Positions 60,370 through 64,000 of a stretch of 64,000 nt of DNA are shown piece after piece. The notes below the pieces were generated by a model. The model made no database searches. It worked only from the letters and a program-made list of their open reading frames with translations, and had not been told where the DNA came from. This DNA is from Cryptomeria japonica. Lineage: Eukaryota; Streptophyta; Pinopsida; Cupressales; Cupressaceae. The stretch spans positions 314,358,235-314,422,234 of the forward strand of contig NC_081405.1 in the NCBI RefSeq assembly GCF_030272615.1. Reading direction: 5' to 3'. The translations under genes and the position numbers were made by a program. Position 1 is the stretch's first letter, and each line of letters opens with the position of its first letter.

Positions 60370-60825
60370 CTAGAAAATCAACAATAGGGAAAAATTGTCT
60401 GAAGCAGATGGATTCTGCTCACACTCAACTGCACTACCAAGCAATGTTGAAAGATGCTCCAAATTTGCCTCAACAATCTCTTTCACATTCACAAATTCTT
60501 CTCCGTGCCTCTGCAAATATAAGAGTTTAGCTTCAAGAGTGTTTATTCTTTTTCTTTGGTCTCCATCCTTGTCATTTACAAAATCATAAGATTTACCCAA
60601 GGAACTTAACTCATCTTTGATGGTATCAATTTTAGCTTTATGCTTTATTGCAGCTACCAACCAAAAAATACAATATATGTAGATTCTTCTAGCACTATAG
60701 ATACAATCTCTCATTTCCTCAATGTATATAGATAAAGATATCTTCGCATCAACACATTCCTTCAATAGATTTTGCATATCAAATTCTTTTTCTAAAACTC
60801 CAACCTCAACAGATTGTCCAAACAA
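60370..60825 (-). pseudogene. Copia-5 coiled-coil coding segment
   Basis: An open stretch of 151 codons, rich in Glu, Lys, Leu and Ile with heptad-like spacing (IKHKAKIDTIKDELSSLGK; INTLEAKLLYLQRHGEEFV). It lies downstream of the gag-like region in the same element orientation and probably was the C-terminal part of the same protein. No enzyme motif. Confidence 0.5.
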
Positions 60826-61199
60826 CTTTTCCTTAAGAATTTTACAAAGAGACTCTAGAAGAAAATTACTGATATACTCAACGCTGATACTATTCTAGAC
60901 CAAGTGATTCATCAAAAAAAATTCAATTTTATCTATCTTAATAGAAGTCAGCCATATCTTACCGATCTTTTTGATTTCATCAATACTGCAAACCATCTCC
61001 AGCAACTTTGATTTATCATCTAATTCTCTAGCTTCCTGCTCCGCAATAGCCAATTCTCTTTCAGTCATAGGAGACTTTAGATACTCAATTACTACAATAT
61101 CTTCTTCTCTCTAATTTCTCTTTCATTTATTTGATTGTTAAACACCTATAGGAGTAGATTGTCTTCTTTTCTTCTTTCTGGAGGAAGAACCTCTAGAAC

Positions 61200-62020
61200 C
61201 GATAATGGGAGTATTGAACCGACACTCCACATGTTTAGGAAATATTAAAATATACATCACATGCCTCCACTCTATTATTTAATCTATTGAAATACCTAAA
61301 TATTTGTCTTTGAATTGAAACACCAAACTCCCACTTTAAATTTTCTTTAGCCAGAAGGGATCCTTCACAATACATGATGAAACAAGCAAGCAATGATCCA
61401 AACCGGGAGGGGTAATTCTACTCTTTTGACATCTTAATGCTTTCTAATAAAAATTCTCTCAACAATCCACACAAGTTGAACGATTTGTCTTCCATTACAA
61501 GAATATGTGTCATATACACAACAATTGTTGAAGTGACACCTTCCCTATTTCTAAAATAGACCTTATAAGAAATGTCATAAGCAACATTCCTCACAACAGG
61601 ATTAATGATCTTAGCAATAATTAATGCTTGATGATCACCTTATACACTGGTTAGGGTTTCCACTTCTTTGTTTTTAATTTACTTCTTTGCCAGAATATCT
61701 CCATTATCGCAAAGACCACTGATAACCAAGATAATCTCTTTCATGATTGGATAGGGTTTATCCAATATGATGTTTTCATTCCGCACATAGCTAAGAATCA
61801 ATCTGATAACCTCCATATCATCAAACTAAGAGAATTCAGTCCATAGATTCATATCTTTGCCCTCCAATTCCTTATTGCTCTGCAACTCAACATCACTCAG
61901 ACTGGTTTCTACATTTTTTATTTTCTTAGGGTGAAATTCATCCAAGAAAACTCTTTCCAAAACTTGAAACTCTGCACTATTTAATTTTCCAAAGATTATC
62001 CTTCCCTCCATGATCATGTG
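61200..62020 (-). pseudogene. Copia-5 gag-like or plant-repeat globular domain
   Basis: A minus-strand frame readable for about 270 codons through a few stops (TAG and TAA). It contains IIFGKLNSAEFQVLERVFL, DDMEVIRLILSYVRNENI, YPIMKEIILVISGLCDNGDI, ALIIAKIINPVVR, DKSFNLCGLL and WEFGVSIQRQIFRYFN. I recall similar alternation in proteins encoded by plant repeats but cannot name a family. It is not a known polymerase domain. Its KEIILVISGL segment loosely parallels the KTMIVEATSL segment of LINE ORF3. Confidence 0.55.
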
Positions 62021-62299
62021 CTCTATTCTCTTGCTTTGTTTCTCTTCTACTATTCAATATACTCTGAAGCACAAATGATAAGGCAACGAAAGAATGAATC
62101 CAAATGGCCAATACTTATCTTGCCAAAAATCTCCTTTAGAGTTTCACTGCCAAGAAATGTCTTCTCAATTATGTCAGCACAAACCTTCTATTACCGTATA
62201 GCCTTCTCTAACTCAGTCATGCCAGATCAATGACATGATCCACTAAGATAAGGGAGAATAGAAGATTTTTCTTCAAAAGAGAACTTCTCTTGAGCCAAA

Positions 62300-63371
62300 A
62301 CAATATGCTCAATTACCGAAGGAAGAGGTGCCTGCACCAGATTCAAATATACTAGGCTTGCTTCCTTTGTTCACTTCTTTCTTGAGACCAAATTTTCCTT
62401 CTTCTTTAATCCATCATTCTTTATTGCATTATTCTTAGTATATTTCTCCACATTTCTATTTCTACATTGATTAGCATAATTTTCTAACTACTTACACTTG
62501 AAATAATTGACAACCTTGCAGAATTTATCAAATGAGATCTATATCTGCACTGATTAGCTTTATGAAAATAGCTATTGCAAGTATAACAATATCCATGAAA
62601 GTTGTAATTCATCTTATTTGTTCAAACTAGATTATGATTCTAACTCATAATATGGTTTCTACAATGATTTTCTTTATGATGAAACCTTTTGCAATTATAA
62701 CATTGAATGCTTCTATAGTTTGCATTCCTATATCCAAATTTATTGCATTGAAAAAAATAGCCATTAAAAGATGGATACCTTTGAGCATTAGGTTGACAAA
62801 CTGATGGCCTGTTTGCATTGATATTTTGATTCTGGGTCTTCCCTGTATCTTGTGATTTCTTCTTAGCTTCTAATTTAAGTTCTTTGCTTTTGTCTTTGTC
62901 ATTCTGATTTGAACACTCACTGGGTTGAAATCCAAGTCTGGTCTTGTACAAATGATCTTGCGTGCTAATCAAATATTTTAGGAGCTTATTATTGTCAAGG
63001 ATCTTATTATTTGCCTTTATCTTCCTTACTTCCTACTTTAGCTTGTCACATTCCTTAGACTTTAGCTTCTCACATTCTTTAGACTTTAGCTTGATTGTTT
63101 CTTTCAGGGTTTCTTCCATCTTGTCCTTCTCCTCAATCTTATGCATTAGATCTTTAAGTATCATTTGCCTACTTCAACTAATTGTTAACCTCCTTATGCC
63201 TCAGTTTGGTTTTTTGGATTTTCTCTGTCAATTTCTGAACACATTCATTTTCTACTTTTACATTCTCTTTCAATTCCTCATTCACTGATTCAACACTTTA
63301 TATATCTTCTAGAGCTATATGCAAGTCTTCATCCAGCAAAAATTCTTTGTACATGGACATAGGTGCCATGA
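62300..63371 (-). pseudogene. Copia-5 gag-like N-terminus with zinc knuckles
   Basis: Starts at ATG 63,369-63,371 with MAPMSMYKEFLLDEDLHIAL, then a coiled coil (ENVKVENECVQKLTEKIQK). Strong decay follows. The stretch 62,972-62,640 has QCNKFGYRNANYRSIQCYNCK and HHKENHC, two degenerate CCHC knuckles, and NYFKCK near 62,505 is a possible third. The layout is the same as the Copia-3 gag-like protein. Confidence 0.65.
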
Positions 63372-63425
63372 TTCAACAAACATGTATCTCCCTCAACTAG
63401 TTAAGCTTCCAAGCAAGGGACCAAA

Positions 63426-63437
63426 GCTCTTATACCA
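63426..63437 (-). promoter_or_regulatory. Copia-5 primer-binding site
   Basis: TGGTATAAGAGC in element sense, 2 bp inside the right LTR boundary; a one-base variant of the initiator tRNA-Met site. Confidence 0.8.
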
Positions 63438-63439
63438 AT

Positions 63440-64000
63440 TGTGAGATTGGTTGAAGGGGCCAAAATATTGAGAGGGTGGGGGTGGGGGGGTTGATCAATA
63501 TTCCTGCATATTCTAAAACTTTCTTCAAATCTTAAACCCTATATAGATATATAAGACTCATCAATTAAGCATAACAACCATGAAATAGAAAATGCACAAT
63601 GAACATGAAAAACATGACCACAAATAGAATACTAGATTTTATATGTGGAAAACCAAATAGGAAAAACCACAAAGAGTGTTAACTTTCAAGAGAATATAAC
63701 TATTTATATGGTTTTTTATGAAAGGTTGTCCCACTACTGAGTGTCTCACTGCCAAATTATAAAAATGACTCACTGCCAGACTACTCACTACAAGATTACA
63801 AAAGTGCCTCGCTATTGGAATTATCATTACAACAGGTATGATTGAACTAAAGATTGAAGTTGTATCTCCAAATGCATGAGATCAGTTCTAAGTTAAGCTT
63901 GGATCACAATTCACAAACCCTATAATAGATCTAGTGAAAGATCTTTGTACAAATATCCACACGCACATGCAGCAGATCTAGTGAAGGATTACTACAACAC
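63440..64000 (-). repeat. Copia-5 5' LTR, cut by the window end
   Basis: Starts TGTGAGATTGGTTGAAGG and has an unusually G-rich segment at 63,469-63,492 (GAGAGGGTGGGGGTGGGGGGG). The remainder lies beyond the window. Confidence 0.78.

Larger units (their letters stand above)
58840..64000 (-). mobile_element. Copia-5, LTR element without recognisable pol, runs off the window
   Basis: The left LTR (about 58,840-60,025) and right LTR (63,440 to beyond 64,000) share TTTCTTCAAAT.TTAAACCCT.TATAGAT, CATCAATTAAGCATA.CAACCATGAAA and later blocks. The outer end of the left LTR is missing or very diverged. The primer site in element sense (63,437-63,426) reads TGGTATAAGAGC, one base off the Copia-1 site. 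The 3.4-kb internal region carries a gag-like frame but I could find no integrase, reverse transcriptase or protease, so it looks non-autonomous. Confidence 0.72.

Overview
The window is plant nuclear DNA with very low gene density and old, nested retrotransposons. Ty1/Copia and Ty3/Gypsy LTR elements, a plant-type LINE and a tRNA-derived SINE all carry land-plant hallmarks. The one intact host gene belongs to a land-plant-type family of multi-pass membrane proteins. The many decayed elements suggest a large, slowly purged genome; a gymnosperm is my guess, not something the sequence proves. No bacterial gene, CRISPR array, rRNA or functional tRNA gene was seen.

Layout. 1,014-2,540: 5'-truncated LINE tail (copy 1) with target-site duplication (TSD). 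4,400-11,101: complete Copia-1 (minus), 452-bp LTRs, TSD ATATT. 11,235-19,297: apparently full-length 8.06-kb LINE (plus) bounded by a perfect 12-bp TSD, with ORF1, ORF2 (endonuclease, reverse transcriptase, RNase H) and an unexpected third ORF. 20,160-23,460: very decayed plus-strand Copia-6. 24,585-26,864: intact 759-codon membrane-protein gene (minus). 28,268-43,574: Gypsy element (plus, TSD ACAGA), split by a LINE tail (copy 3) that itself holds a SINE; its right LTR is split by Copia-2 (34,573-41,232, minus, TSD ATCCT) and a solo LTR (41,255-42,945, TSD CTCTT). 44,366-44,860: LINE ORF3 scrap (copy 4). 44,861-47,760: part of Copia-3, with a gag-like internal region and one LTR. 47,844-58,190: minus-strand non-LTR element split by Copia-4 (48,305-56,800), which carries its own solo LTR (52,945-54,435, TSD CAATG). 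58,840 to the window end: Copia-5, an LTR element with gag-like coding but no recognisable polymerase.

How the parts relate. The most interesting signal is the LINE ORF3 family. Four copies lie in 64 kb. One is bracketed with ORF1 and ORF2 by a single TSD, and two are 5'-truncated at almost the same codon and end in the same 3' tail, as expected for target-primed reverse transcription. The SINE inside copy 3 has a closely similar tail, suggesting it borrows this LINE's machinery. A second theme is decay: in Copia-1 the gag-pol frame is broken by eight premature stops, all TAG and apparently all at former glutamine or similar codons, as expected if methylated CAG sites were deaminated.

Every assignment comes from reading the sequence and translations by eye; family names rest on recognised motifs. 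No database search was run.
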